A stretch of DNA of 64,000 bases from Herbidospora daliensis (GCF_001570585.1 NZ_BBXF01000001.1:1357691-1421690), one strand, 5' to 3'. Shown: positions 26,605 to 39,385, numbered from the stretch's first letter. The notes: generated by a model from the letters alone, not told the origin. Numbers and translations are program-made.

Positions 26605-27708
26605 GTGGACTTTGATCAGTTGACGGTCGAGCAGGCCCGCAGACGCGACGGAACCAAATGGGCTCAGGCCAAGGGCGATGTCATCCCCGCCTGGGTCGCC
26701 GACATGGACTTCCCCGTCGCCGACCCCATCCGCGAAGCGATCATGCACCGGGTCACCACCGACATGGGTTACGCCGACTGGCCCTGGGAGCGGCCAGGGT
26801 TGCCGCTGCCCGAGGTGTTCGCCGAGCGCATGGCCGCCCGGTACGGCTTCCACCCCGATCCCGTCCACGTCAGGCCGTTCACCGATCTCAACCAGTCGTT
26901 GCAGGCGCTGCTCGACGTGCTCACCGAACCCGGTGAGGGTGTGCTCACCCACACGCCGACCTACAACGCCTTCCTGATGACGCTGGAGGCCATGAACCGG
27001 CCCCCGGTCCCGATTCCGCTGGTCCCCGACGGCGACAGTTGGCGGGCGGAGCTGCCGGCCGATCCTCAGGGCGCGCGGGTGCTGCTGCTGGTCAATCCTC
27101 ACAATCCGACGGGGCGGTGCTTCACCCGTACAGAGCTGGAGGAGATCGCCGAATACGCCGATCGGCACGATCTCACCGTGATCTCCGACGAGATCCATGC
27201 CGATCTCGTGTTCGCGCCGAACGAGCACATTCCCTTCGGGCTGCTGCGGCCCGAGCGCACCGTTACGATCACCTCGGCCAGCAAGGCCTTCAACATGGGC
27301 GGATTGCACTGCGCCATCGCGCACATCGGCTCCGCGCGGGTGCGGGAGGCGCTGGCCACGCGTCCGCCGGCTCTCTACGGGTTGCCTAGTGTGCTCGGGG
27401 TCGCCGCTACGGTGGCCGCTTGGCGGCAGTGTGACGCCTGGCTCGACGGGGTCGTGGCCGTGCTCGATCGCAACCGGAAGACGCTGGCTCAGCGGCTGCC
27501 CGCCGGGTGGAGTTATCGGGTGCCGGAGGCGACCTATCTCGCCTGGATCGATACCGGCATTCCGGACGCGGCGGTCGTTCTGGAACAGGAGGCCCGGGTG
27601 AAGGTCGCGTCGGGGTCGATCTACGGTGCGTCCGACACCTGGATCAGGCTTAATTTCGGCACGTCGGGGCCCATTCTGGAGGAGATTCTCGACAGAATAC
27701 GAGGGTGA
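26605..27708 (+). CDS. PatB/MalY-type PLP aminotransferase or C-S lyase
   Basis: 367 residues from GTG 26605. Fold type I PLP enzyme: PADMDFP-like WVADMDFPVADPI at the N-terminus, NPHNPTGR, SDEIHADL, and the PLP lysine in TSASKAFNMGG. These MalY/PatB features point to cystathionine beta-lyase (C-S lyase) or an aminotransferase. No ribosome-binding site is visible before the GTG, so the message may be leaderless. The stop overlaps the next gene by 4 bp (GTGA). Confidence 0.9.
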   Translation: MDFDQLTVEQARRRDGTKWAQAKGDVIPAWVADMDFPVADPIREAIMHRVTTDMGYADWPWERPGLPLPEVFAERMAARYGFHPDPVHVRPFTDLNQSLQALLDVLTEPGEGVLTHTPTYNAFLMTLEAMNRPPVPIPLVPDGDSWRAELPADPQGARVLLLVNPHNPTGRCFTRTELEEIAEYADRHDLTVISDEIHADLVFAPNEHIPFGLLRPERTVTITSASKAFNMGGLHCAIAHIGSARVREALATRPPALYGLPSVLGVAATVAAWRQCDAWLDGVVAVLDRNRKTLAQRLPAGWSYRVPEATYLAWIDTGIPDAAVVLEQEARVKVASGSIYGASDTWIRLNFGTSGPILEEILDRIRG

Positions 27709-28310
27709 CCGACGTTTCTCACTATCTCGGGCTTCTCGCGGACGAATGGCCGTCGTCCCACTGGGGCACCGTCACCTGGATCTCCGGCGTCGAGCTCGAG
27801 ACCGCTCTCGACATTCTCGGCGGCGACCCCGATTCCGAGCTCTCCCTTTCGTTTCACGACTGCCATTCCGCGGCGCTCAAGGATTTCCAGTTGCGCGGCC
27901 CCCTCGGCAGCGAGATCCTGCTCGACCGGGCGGGTCCGTGGCTGGTCTGCATCGAGCCGTTCGGCGACGGCGATGCCATAACGGGCACGCTGCTGGAACT
28001 GTCGAGAAAGGGAACCGCTTTCTCGCTGCAATTCCATCCGGACGATTCTCACACCTTCAGCTACGCCGCCGACGGGGAGGCCCTGGTGGTCGTCCATCGG
28101 ATCGGCGAACCCACGGTCGAGGGGCCGATCTCCCTTGACGAGATCGCCGGTGACCTGGTTGTGCTGGGCGCCGACGCCGAGCCCGTCACCTGGGCGGCGC
28201 ACGCGCTGAACATCGCCGAGCGGCTGACCGGGTTCCGGCTCACCGCCGAATGGCTGCGCGCCGAACACCCCTGCTTCATCGGCACCCGCCGCGGAGCAGC
28301 GCGGGTCTGA
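27705..28310 (+). CDS. DUF6461-like protein
   Basis: 201 residues from GTG 27705, coupled to the aminotransferase by a 4-bp overlap. Motifs WISGVELETALDILGGDP, RAGPWLVCIEPFGDG and ELSRKGTAFSLQFHPDD resemble actinomycete DUF6461 proteins, often found as multiple paralogues near contact-dependent or signalling genes. No membrane segment. Function unknown. Its end overlaps the convergent repeat-protein gene by 35 bp. Confidence 0.7.
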   Translation: MTDVSHYLGLLADEWPSSHWGTVTWISGVELETALDILGGDPDSELSLSFHDCHSAALKDFQLRGPLGSEILLDRAGPWLVCIEPFGDGDAITGTLLELSRKGTAFSLQFHPDDSHTFSYAADGEALVVVHRIGEPTVEGPISLDEIAGDLVVLGADAEPVTWAAHALNIAERLTGFRLTAEWLRAEHPCFIGTRRGAARV

Positions 28311-29667
28311 GCTCGTCCCAGGCCCGCACCTCTTCCGCCAGGTCGGCCGAGGTCAGCAGGGGCAGGGCCGACCGCACGACGTGGATCTGGCTCCTCAGTC
28401 TCCGGGCGAGCCGGATCTCGTCCGGGGAGCGGCCTGCCAATGCGTGGGCCTCCTCCAGAGACGGGATCGTGGCCAGCCAGCGCGCCACGGCCTCATCCAG
28501 AGACGGAATCGTCACCGGCTGGCGCGTCAGGGCCGCGTCCAGAGACGGATTCACCGCCGACCGGCGGGCTGCGGCCTCATCCAGAGATGAATCCGTCATC
28601 GGCCGACGGGCCACATCCATATCCAGACGTGGATTCACCGCCGGCCGGTAAGCAACAGCCCCATCCACAGGCGGATTCGCCGAAGACCGGCAGGCCACAG
28701 CCTCATCCCGAGACGGATCCGCCACCGGCTGGCGGGCCACATCCATATCCAGACGTGGATTCACCGCCGGCCGGTGGGCAACAGGCGCGTCCAGAGGTGG
28801 ATGCACCGCCGACTGGTGGGCGATGGCCGCATTCAGGGACGGGTTCATGGCCGGTCGGTGGGCGATCGCCGCTCTTAGAGACGGCTGTTCGCCGGCTCCC
28901 TCCAGCAGGGCGCCGATCAGGGTGACGGCGGCGAGGTTGGGGCTGTCGATGCCGCGTTCGGCCGCCTGGCGGTCGAGGGCTAGGCGCAGGAGGAACCAGG
29001 TCGGGTCCTGAGCGGGGTGGAGGGCGACCGTTCGGCGGAGGTGGAACCACCAGTCCTGGTCCGGGACGGGGGCGCGCCGGTCGAGCCAGGCGGCGATCTG
29101 TGATTCGTCGCAGGTGAGCAGGTGCCGGATATAGCCGGCGAACTCCTGGTCGCGGCCGTTGAACCGCCGGTAGACATTGGGACTCGTCGGTGCGAGGATC
29201 TTGAGGACGGTGCCGGGAGGTTCGTCCCACACCTCCGGGTCGAGCTGGACCAGGATGCCCATCCGCGCCGTCGGCTCCCAGTACTCGGCAGTGCCCTCGT
29301 TGACCGGGGTGTCTTCCGTCAAGGTGAACCCTCGGGCCTCCACGGCCTCCCGGAGGTCGGCGAAGTCCAGCCGGGCCGGAAAGGCGCCGTATCGCTCGGT
29401 CAGCACCGGTTCGACGTCGCCGTGTTCGGCGAGGTCGGGCAGGCGGTGGGCCTGAGGGCCGAAATAGAGACACTGCCAGGGATCGCGGCGCCGAGAACGC
29501 CACCAGCCGAACTCGATCAGGCCGAAGTCGTGGATCATGTTGGTCGGCTCGTCGAGCGCGGGACCCCGCCCGAAGACCTCCTCGACCTCCGCCGGGGTGC
29601 TCGTGTGGTCGAGGCCAAGCACGGTTCCGGTCGTCACCAGGTCGGCGAAGAAGTCGAGCCCGCTCAA
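28276..29667 (-). CDS. Unknown protein with eleven 14-residue tandem repeats
   Basis: 463 residues. An N-terminal 260-residue region (FGLIEFGWWRSRRRDPWQ, PQAHRLPDLAEHGDVEPVL, FLLRLALDRQAAERGID) belongs to no family I can name. Residues 263-416 are 11 tandem units of 14 residues, pattern P-S-L-D-x-A-V-A-x-R-P-A-V-N. A 45-residue helical C-terminus follows. The TTG at 29667 is adopted because it overlaps the stop of the upstream small gene (TTGA), a typical coupling; the next in-frame ATG would remove 43 conserved-looking residues. No signal peptide or membrane helix. Repeat number is likely to vary among strains. Confidence 0.7.
   Translation of the reverse strand: MSGLDFFADLVTTGTVLGLDHTSTPAEVEEVFGRGPALDEPTNMIHDFGLIEFGWWRSRRRDPWQCLYFGPQAHRLPDLAEHGDVEPVLTERYGAFPARLDFADLREAVEARGFTLTEDTPVNEGTAEYWEPTARMGILVQLDPEVWDEPPGTVLKILAPTSPNVYRRFNGRDQEFAGYIRHLLTCDESQIAAWLDRRAPVPDQDWWFHLRRTVALHPAQDPTWFLLRLALDRQAAERGIDSPNLAAVTLIGALLEGAGEQPSLRAAIAHRPAMNPSLNAAIAHQSAVHPPLDAPVAHRPAVNPRLDMDVARQPVADPSRDEAVACRSSANPPVDGAVAYRPAVNPRLDMDVARRPMTDSSLDEAAARRSAVNPSLDAALTRQPVTIPSLDEAVARWLATIPSLEEAHALAGRSPDEIRLARRLRSQIHVVRSALPLLTSADLAEEVRAWDELRPALLRGGCR
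28420..28881. repeat. 42-bp minisatellite within the unknown gene
   Basis: Eleven imperfect 42-bp units encode the 14-residue repeats. Some pairs are very close (CCACATCCATATCCAGACG near 28609 and again near 28738), which suggests recent duplication; others have diverged. Confidence 0.85.
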
Positions 29668-29918
29668 TCCCGGCCCCGGCGCTCGATCCGCATACGCAGG
29701 TATTCGCCGAGCGGAATGTCAGCACATTTCCGCCAGGACTTGGGCCTCTTGAGGTAGAGACGGCCCGGCTCCGCGACGAGGATCTGCCGATCGCAGTGAC
29801 GGTTCGTGCGGTGGGGATATCGCTTGTTGCGGGAGCTCTTGTCGTTCTCGCCGTAGTCGTTACGACGGTCCTTCGCGTAGCTCAGCCGTTTCTTCTCCTG
29901 CGGCGTCTTGCGGCCCAT
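29664..29918 (-). CDS. Small basic conserved protein (84 aa), unknown
   Basis: Starts MGRKTPQEKKRLSYAKDRRNDYGEND and stays strongly basic to the end (SWRKCADIPLGEYLRMRIERRGRD). I recall similar MGRKTPQEKKRLSY proteins in actinomycetes but cannot name a function. ATG 29918 is preferred over a longer in-frame reading because the similarity begins there. Overlaps the following TTG start by 4 bp. Nucleic-acid binding is possible from charge alone. Confidence 0.7.
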   Translation of the reverse strand: MGRKTPQEKKRLSYAKDRRNDYGENDKSSRNKRYPHRTNRHCDRQILVAEPGRLYLKRPKSWRKCADIPLGEYLRMRIERRGRD

Positions 29919-29964
29919 GGAGTCAACCGTGCCAGCACCTCCAGACGAAACCAATACATTTATC

Positions 29965-30000
29965 CCGCTGACCGGCCGCGCGAACGAGGCCGGTCAGCGG
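29965..30000. terminator. Terminator hairpin after the cellulase gene
   Basis: Perfect 13-bp arms CCGCTGACCGGCC (29965-29977) and GGCCGGTCAGCGG (29988-30000) with a 10-nt loop, 8 nt beyond the cellulase stop on the minus strand. Confidence 0.8.
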
Positions 30001-30008
30001 TCAGGTCG

Positions 30009-31742
<1,734 letters not shown>

Positions 31743-31754
31743 TCAATGCTGCTC

Positions 31755-34208
<2,454 letters not shown>

Positions 34209-34240
34209 GTATGATCTCCTGATTCATCGACACCTGCCCA

Positions 34241-34314
34241 TAAAGAAACCCCCCGGCGCTGAAGCACGAGGGGCGGCCGCGTCGAAGGCTGCTGTCAGCT
34301 CGCTCGACGCGGCC
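34241..34314 (-). promoter_or_regulatory. Candidate transcription attenuator of leuS
   Basis: On the minus strand an 11-bp perfect stem (GGCCGCGTCGA at 34314-34304 with TCGACGCGGCC at 34285-34275) contains the end of the leader frame. It is followed by a C4/G4-based hairpin (about 34274-34248) and TTTCTTT, as in an intrinsic terminator. The alternative antiterminator pairing could not be worked out by eye. Confidence 0.5.
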
Positions 34315-34342
34315 CGGTAAGAAGCAGGTTCGCGGCACGCAT
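34295..34342 (-). CDS. Putative leuS leader peptide (15 aa, three consecutive Leu codons)
   Basis: ATG at 34342 opens MRAANLLLTGPRRAS and stops at 34295. The leucines are CTG CTT CTT; CTT is rare in this GC-rich genome, which fits a sensor of charged tRNA-Leu. The stop lies in the loop of the following hairpin, as in classical amino-acid attenuators. The ribosome-binding site is weak; TACGCT 6 nt before the ATG could be a -10 box of a leaderless message. Confidence 0.5.
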   Translation of the reverse strand: MRAANLLLTGPRRAS

Positions 34343-34534
34343 AGGCCAAGCGTAGCGCAGGAAGCAAGCGGGTTGCGGTCGGCCGCAGACCGACCGCGAC
34401 CCGCGCATCGAATCTGCCCGATCGGACCTGGTCCGACGAATGAGAACGGATCTTACACCGAGAGTAAAGTGGTGATATCGGATGGTGATAGATCCATTGT
34501 GACCTCGGTTGTCCCTTTCGTTTACCCTCATCTC

Positions 34535-36481
34535 GTGAACCCTGTCGACCCGAGGCATGGCCCGGACTTCCCGCAGGCGGACCTTCCGATGCAGGATCCG
34601 CCGACCGACCCCACGGGCGAATCGTTCAGGGGGCTCTTCTCCAGTTTGGCTGCGCCGCCCCCCAGCCCGCATGAGATCATGCCAAGCACGTCTAATTCGG
34701 GCATGATCTCGGGAGGTTCCATGCCCTCGGAGCACAGCGATCCACGGCGCGGCCCGGCCTGGCCGGAAGTCCCGCCAGCCTGGCCCGAGGTGCCGCCGTC
34801 CGCCGCCTCGTACCCGCCGAATCCGGTCGCCCCACCCAACGGCCGGCCTGATCCGGGCCCCTTCGGCGGCCCCGGCCCCTCGCCCGGCGGCTCGTTCCCG
34901 CCCAGCCCGGTCGCCGCGCGGTACGAGCAGCGCCCCGACCACCAGACCGGCCCGCAGAGCCCGCCGATCCCCCAGGCGCAGTTCCAGGAGCACCCGCCGT
35001 TCCCGGTGCCGCCTCCGCCGCCGCCCCCGGTGAGCCCGTTCGGCCCGGCCGACGACTACCCCGCCTTCGGCGCCGCGCAGGCGCAGGATTTCCCGCCCGT
35101 CAGGGCCGGCAGCGGGCCGGTGTTCCCCCCTCCGATGACCCCGCCGGGCTTCCCCGAGCAGCAGCAGCCCGCGCGGCAGCCCGCTCGCGCGAACACGGGC
35201 CCCGGTTTCCCCGAGCTTCCTCCGGAGGAGGGGCCCTGGGCCTCGGCGCCCAACGTCTTCCCGCGTGCCGACGACCGCAACCCGTCGTTCCCGCCGCGCC
35301 CGGTCGAGCCCGGCCCGCCGCCGCAGCAACAGCAACAGCAGCAGCAGCAGCAGCCGTTCTCCTACCAGGAGCCGGCCACCACGTTCGGCACCCCGCGCGG
35401 CCCGTTCGACCCGCGTGTGCCCCAGCCGCCGATGGACCAGCAGCCGTTCCCGCCGGTCCAGGCGCAGGCCCAGGCCGCGCCCCCGCAGCCGGCTCCCCCG
35501 CTGAACCCGCCCGTGACCCCGCCGATGAACGCCCCGATGAACCAGCCCGCGCAGCAGCAGCAGCAGCCGCAGCACGGCTACGGCGGGCCCACCACGGGCG
35601 AGCACCTGGTGCAGCAGCTTCCCGGCGACGACCCTTACAAGCCGTTCGTCACGGCGGGCCAGATCAGCGGCCCGAAGACGCCCCCGGCGGCCCGGCAGCA
35701 GGAGCTGTGGGAGACCGTGTGGGGCGACGGTCAGCACACGACCGACGATGACGACGACGACGAGAAGGGCAAGCCGGTCTGGCTGTTCGCGCTCGTCGGC
35801 TCGGTGCTGGTCGCGCTGATCGTGGCGCTGCTGTGGGCGTTCCTGGCCGGGCCGCTCAGCTCGGCCGCCGAGACCACCGCGGTGCCGTCGGGCAAGCCCT
35901 CGGCCAAGCCGACGTCCACCAAGCCGGCGGCGGCCGCCTCCGGCGGCATCCCTGAGTACGACGGCGAGAAGTCGGCCGTCAAGGGGACCGTCACCGACGA
36001 GACGGCCGGGATCTCGGTCTCGCAGCTCGGCGGCCAGTGGAAGACCGACGCCGACACCCAGACGGTGATGTCGACCTACGGCTACTCCACCCGCCAGTTC
36101 GTCAGCGCCGGGCTCACCTCCAAGGGCAAGCCGTGGTTCGCCACGGTCATGACCGGCAAGCTGCCGGACGACCTGGCCTCGCAGTACAAGTCGCCGACCG
36201 ACATGCGGCCGGTGCTGAACAGCGTGGTGTTCAAGGCCCGGCAGAACATCTTCCCGAAGCCCAACAAGGTCGCCAGGGTCGGCGCGCAGAAGCTGCCCGG
36301 CGGCCTGGGCCAGGCCGCCGCCTACAAGGTGACCGACGACGGCGGCGGGACCCTGGTCGTGGTGGCCGCGGTGAACACCGGCGCCGAGGTCCCGTCGATC
36401 GTCTACATGCAGGTTCCCGATCTGCGCGACGACCTGCTGCCCGACGTCAACACGATCATCGACTCGATCAAGAAGTCCTAG
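34535..36481 (+). CDS. Pro/Gln-rich single-pass membrane protein, unknown
   Basis: About 648 residues from GTG 34535 (start inferred). Roughly 420 N-terminal residues are disordered and rich in Pro, Gln and Gly, with a run of 10 Gln near 35327-35355. A short acidic run (six Asp) leads to one membrane helix, WLFALVGSVLVALIVALLWAFLAG. The C-terminal 190 residues lie outside: a Ser/Lys/Pro stalk, then a compact domain (ISVSQLGGQWKT, FVSAGLTSKGKPWFATVM) of no family I recognise. TACCCT, 6 nt before the GTG, could be a -10 box of a leaderless transcript. Divergent from leuS. The last 4 bases overlap the convergent P450 gene. Confidence 0.75.
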   Translation: MNPVDPRHGPDFPQADLPMQDPPTDPTGESFRGLFSSLAAPPPSPHEIMPSTSNSGMISGGSMPSEHSDPRRGPAWPEVPPAWPEVPPSAASYPPNPVAPPNGRPDPGPFGGPGPSPGGSFPPSPVAARYEQRPDHQTGPQSPPIPQAQFQEHPPFPVPPPPPPPVSPFGPADDYPAFGAAQAQDFPPVRAGSGPVFPPPMTPPGFPEQQQPARQPARANTGPGFPELPPEEGPWASAPNVFPRADDRNPSFPPRPVEPGPPPQQQQQQQQQQPFSYQEPATTFGTPRGPFDPRVPQPPMDQQPFPPVQAQAQAAPPQPAPPLNPPVTPPMNAPMNQPAQQQQQPQHGYGGPTTGEHLVQQLPGDDPYKPFVTAGQISGPKTPPAARQQELWETVWGDGQHTTDDDDDDEKGKPVWLFALVGSVLVALIVALLWAFLAGPLSSAAETTAVPSGKPSAKPTSTKPAAAASGGIPEYDGEKSAVKGTVTDETAGISVSQLGGQWKTDADTQTVMSTYGYSTRQFVSAGLTSKGKPWFATVMTGKLPDDLASQYKSPTDMRPVLNSVVFKARQNIFPKPNKVARVGAQKLPGGLGQAAAYKVTDDGGGTLVVVAAVNTGAEVPSIVYMQVPDLRDDLLPDVNTIIDSIKKS

Positions 36482-37734
36482 AACTCGCAGGTCATGTGCT
36501 TCGTCCCGTTGATGAAGCTGGAGAACAGCCGCTCGGGTGAGCCGCCCTCGATGGTGGGCACCCGGGTGAGCAGTTCGCGGAACATGACGGTGATCTCGCG
36601 CCGGGCCAGGTGGGCCCCGAGGCAGAAGTGCGGCCCGGGGCCGCCGAACCCGACGTGCGGGTTGGGGTTGCGGCCGATGTCGAAGCGCAGCGGGTCGTCG
36701 AAGACGGCGGCGTCGCGGTTGGCCGACCAGTAGTAGAGGACGACCTTCTCGCCCTTCTTGTACTCGTTGCCGTTCATGACGTGGTCGCGGGTGACCTTGC
36801 GGCGCATGTAGTTGACCGGGCTGGCCAGCCGCACGATCTCCTCGACCGCGCCGGGCGCGAGGCCGTCGACGTCGGTGAGCCAGCGCGCCTTCTGGTCGGG
36901 GTTGGTCGTCAGCAGGCGCAGGCCGTACGAGATGGCGTTCCGCGTGGTCTCGTTGCCGGCCACCACGAGCAGGATGAAGAACGAGCCGAGCTCCTGCAGC
37001 GTGAGGCGCTCACCGTCGATGTTGGCGTTGACCAGCGACGAGATGAGGTCGTTGGTGGGGTTCTGCTCGCGGTGGGCGGCCAGTTCGCCGACCATCTGCT
37101 GCAGCTCCATGCCGGCGGTGAGCAGCGCGGTTCCGACGGCCTCGATGTCGCCGACGTATTCGGGGTCCTGCGCGCCGAGGATCATGTTCGAGCGGTCGAA
37201 GACGAACCGGTAGTCCTTCTCCGGGATGCCCATCATGTCGCAGATGATCTTCAGGGGCAGCCGGGCGGCGACCTCTTCGACGAAGTCGCAGCCGGGGCCC
37301 TTCTCCAGCAGGTCGTCGACGATCTTCGCGGCGGCGAGCGCGACGTCGTCCTCGAACTGCTTGATCATCTTGGGCGTGAAGGCCCGGGAGACGATGCGGC
37401 GCAGGCGGGCGTGCCGGGGGTCGTCCATGCTGATCATCGAGCCGAAGTACTCGACGAACTCCGGCGGCATGTCCACGATGTTGGTCGCGCCGCCGTCGCC
37501 CGAGCAGAAGATCTCGGGGGTGCGGCTGGCCTCCAGGATGTCCGCGTGCTTCACCAGCGCGTGGTAGCCCATGCCCTGGCTTGCGAAGGAGACCTGCGGC
37601 TCCTCGTAGAAGGCGGGTTTGCCGAGGTCGCGCAGCAACTGGAAGGAGTGTTCCCGGTCGGCCATCGGCCGCTTCCAGAACTCCCAGTCGGACAGGTCGA
37701 CATCGGCGGCCGAGGTGATCGGCGGCATCGTCAT
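36478..37734 (-). CDS. Cytochrome P450 (CYP124/125/142-like)
   Basis: 418 residues. Oxygen-binding I-helix AGNETTRN (about 259-266), ExxR in EEIVRLASP, and heme Cys371 in FGGPGPHFCLGAHLAR. The C-terminus SPERLFSSFINGTKH resembles CYP125/CYP142 steroid C26/27-hydroxylases, so a sterol, terpenoid or branched-lipid substrate is suggested. GGAGG lies 8 nt before ATG. It follows the GMC oxidoreductase with a 43-bp gap, so the two are probably cotranscribed. No ferredoxin gene is adjacent. Confidence 0.92.
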   Translation of the reverse strand: MTMPPITSAADVDLSDWEFWKRPMADREHSFQLLRDLGKPAFYEEPQVSFASQGMGYHALVKHADILEASRTPEIFCSGDGGATNIVDMPPEFVEYFGSMISMDDPRHARLRRIVSRAFTPKMIKQFEDDVALAAAKIVDDLLEKGPGCDFVEEVAARLPLKIICDMMGIPEKDYRFVFDRSNMILGAQDPEYVGDIEAVGTALLTAGMELQQMVGELAAHREQNPTNDLISSLVNANIDGERLTLQELGSFFILLVVAGNETTRNAISYGLRLLTTNPDQKARWLTDVDGLAPGAVEEIVRLASPVNYMRRKVTRDHVMNGNEYKKGEKVVLYYWSANRDAAVFDDPLRFDIGRNPNPHVGFGGPGPHFCLGAHLARREITVMFRELLTRVPTIEGGSPERLFSSFINGTKHMTCEF

Positions 37735-37777
37735 GAGTGGAGCCTCCGGGGGAGGAAGACCAGAACGAGATTCGGTA

Positions 37778-39319
37778 TCAATGCTGCCATACCAACTCTG
37801 CCGCGCGCTCGGCGATCATGACAACCGGGGCGTGGGTGTGCCCCCGGTTCAGCGTCGGCATCACCGACGCGTCGACCACCCGCAGCCCCTCGACGCCGCG
37901 CACCCGCAGCTCCGGGTCGACGACCGACTCGGCGTCGGCGCCCATCCGGCAGGTCCCCGCCGGGTGGTAGAGCGTCTCCGACCTGTCGCGCACCCATTGG
38001 GCCATCTCGTCGTCGGTCTTCGGATCGGTGTACGGCTCGATCGAGCCGTCGACGTAAGGGGCTAACGCCTCGGCCGTGCCGACGCGCACGCACGCCTTCA
38101 GCCCCTCGACGAGCCGGCGCAGGTCGGCGGGCGCGGTCAGGTAGCCGGGGTCGATGACCGGGTCGCGGCCGTCGAGCGTCACCCGGCCTCGCGACTCGGG
38201 CTGGAGCAGCACCGCCGCGACCGTCAGGCCGTGCCCGGCGGGCGGGGTGCGGCCGTGGTCGACGAACACGGCGGGCGCGAAGATGAGCTCGATGTCCGGG
38301 GCCGGTTCGGCCTCGGAGGTCCTGATGAACGCGACCGCCTCGGCGACGTTCGAGGTCAGGATGCCCTTGCGGCCGACCAGGTAGCTGAGCAGGTTGGGCA
38401 CCGTCTCCGCGCCGCTCATCGTGATGGGCTTCGGGCAGCGGAAGTAGGCGCCGGTGGCCAGGTGGTCCATCAGGTTGGCCCCGACGTTCGGCGAGGCGTG
38501 CACCAGCTTCACGCCGTTGCGCGCCAGGACGTCGGGGTCGCCGATGCCCGACAACATGAGCAGGTGCGGCGAGCCGACCGCGCCGGCCGACACGATGACC
38601 TCCCTGCGGGCGGCCACCCGCTCCCCCGAGCCGTATTCGACCGCGACCGCGCGCCCGTCCTCGACCACGATCCGGTGGACCTGCGCGGCGGTCAGCACGG
38701 TGAGGTTGCCGCGCGACATGGCCGGGCGGAGGTAGGCGTCGGCGCAGCTCCAGCGGTGGCCCCGGTCCTGGGTGACGGGCGTCGGGCCGTAGCCCTCGGT
38801 GGAGCCGCCGTTGAGCTCGTCGAGCCGCGTCATGCCGAGTTCGGCGCACGCCTTCAGGAACGCGCCGGTCGCCTCGTTGGGCGAGCGCAGCTCCGAGACG
38901 TGGATCGGGCCGCTGGTGCCGTAGACGCCGCCGGTGTTGGAGCCGACGCGGTGCTCGGCGCGGCGGAAGTAGGGTTCGACCTCGGCGTACGACCAGCCCG
39001 GGAGGTCCCACTGGTCGTAGTCGAGCGGGTTGCCGCGCAACCACATCATGGCGTTCATCGACGAACTGCCGCCGAGCATGCGGCCTCTGGGCCAGTAGAT
39101 CTCCCGGCCCGACAGGCCCGGCTGGGCCTCGGTGGTGAAGTTCCAGTCGTAGCTCGTGCCGAACAGTTTGCTGAAGGCGGCCGGCATGCGGACCTCCAGC
39201 TTGCGGTCGCTGCCGCCGGCCTCGATCAGGGCGACGGTGACCGACGCGTGCTCCGACAAACGGGCGGCCAGCACACAACCGGCCGAACCCGCTCCGACGA
39301 TGACATAGTCGAACTCCAT
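37778..39319 (-). CDS. GMC family FAD oxidoreductase (choline dehydrogenase-like)
   Basis: 513 residues. The N-terminal dinucleotide-binding motif VIVGAGSAGCVLAARLSE, GMC signature in WPRGRMLGGSSSMNAM, and the catalytic His of YHPAGTCRMG near the C-terminus with NRGHTHAP. Oxidises an alcohol to aldehyde or ketone. Located upstream of the P450 and divergent from an acyl-CoA ligase: hydroxylation, alcohol oxidation and CoA activation would be consistent steps of side-chain catabolism. Substrate unknown. Confidence 0.92.
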   Translation of the reverse strand: MEFDYVIVGAGSAGCVLAARLSEHASVTVALIEAGGSDRKLEVRMPAAFSKLFGTSYDWNFTTEAQPGLSGREIYWPRGRMLGGSSSMNAMMWLRGNPLDYDQWDLPGWSYAEVEPYFRRAEHRVGSNTGGVYGTSGPIHVSELRSPNEATGAFLKACAELGMTRLDELNGGSTEGYGPTPVTQDRGHRWSCADAYLRPAMSRGNLTVLTAAQVHRIVVEDGRAVAVEYGSGERVAARREVIVSAGAVGSPHLLMLSGIGDPDVLARNGVKLVHASPNVGANLMDHLATGAYFRCPKPITMSGAETVPNLLSYLVGRKGILTSNVAEAVAFIRTSEAEPAPDIELIFAPAVFVDHGRTPPAGHGLTVAAVLLQPESRGRVTLDGRDPVIDPGYLTAPADLRRLVEGLKACVRVGTAEALAPYVDGSIEPYTDPKTDDEMAQWVRDRSETLYHPAGTCRMGADAESVVDPELRVRGVEGLRVVDASVMPTLNRGHTHAPVVMIAERAAELVWQH

Positions 39320-39369
39320 CCCTCGTACTTACTCCTCACGCTCGGGCCCGTCCAGGTTTTAGGGTGAGC

Positions 39370-39385
39370 TACGTACCGGTAGGTA
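39370..39385. promoter_or_regulatory. TetR-type operator palindrome
   Basis: TACGTACCGGTAGGTA is a 16-bp palindrome with one mismatched pair, of the TACCNACCGGTNGGTA kind bound by many actinobacterial TetR regulators of lipid catabolism. It lies between the divergent GMC oxidoreductase and acyl-CoA ligase, so both could be controlled together. No tetR gene is in this window. Confidence 0.6.

Noticed and set aside
25558-26623. Open frames of 71-226 codons in the spacer after lexA
   Set aside because: Translations are repetitive Pro/Ser/Ala/Arg text that follows the DNA repeats in all three frames; no start signals.
34209-34534. T-box riboswitch upstream of leuS
   Set aside because: No T-box sequence or specifier-loop layout was recognised; the short Leu-rich leader frame explains the hairpins better.
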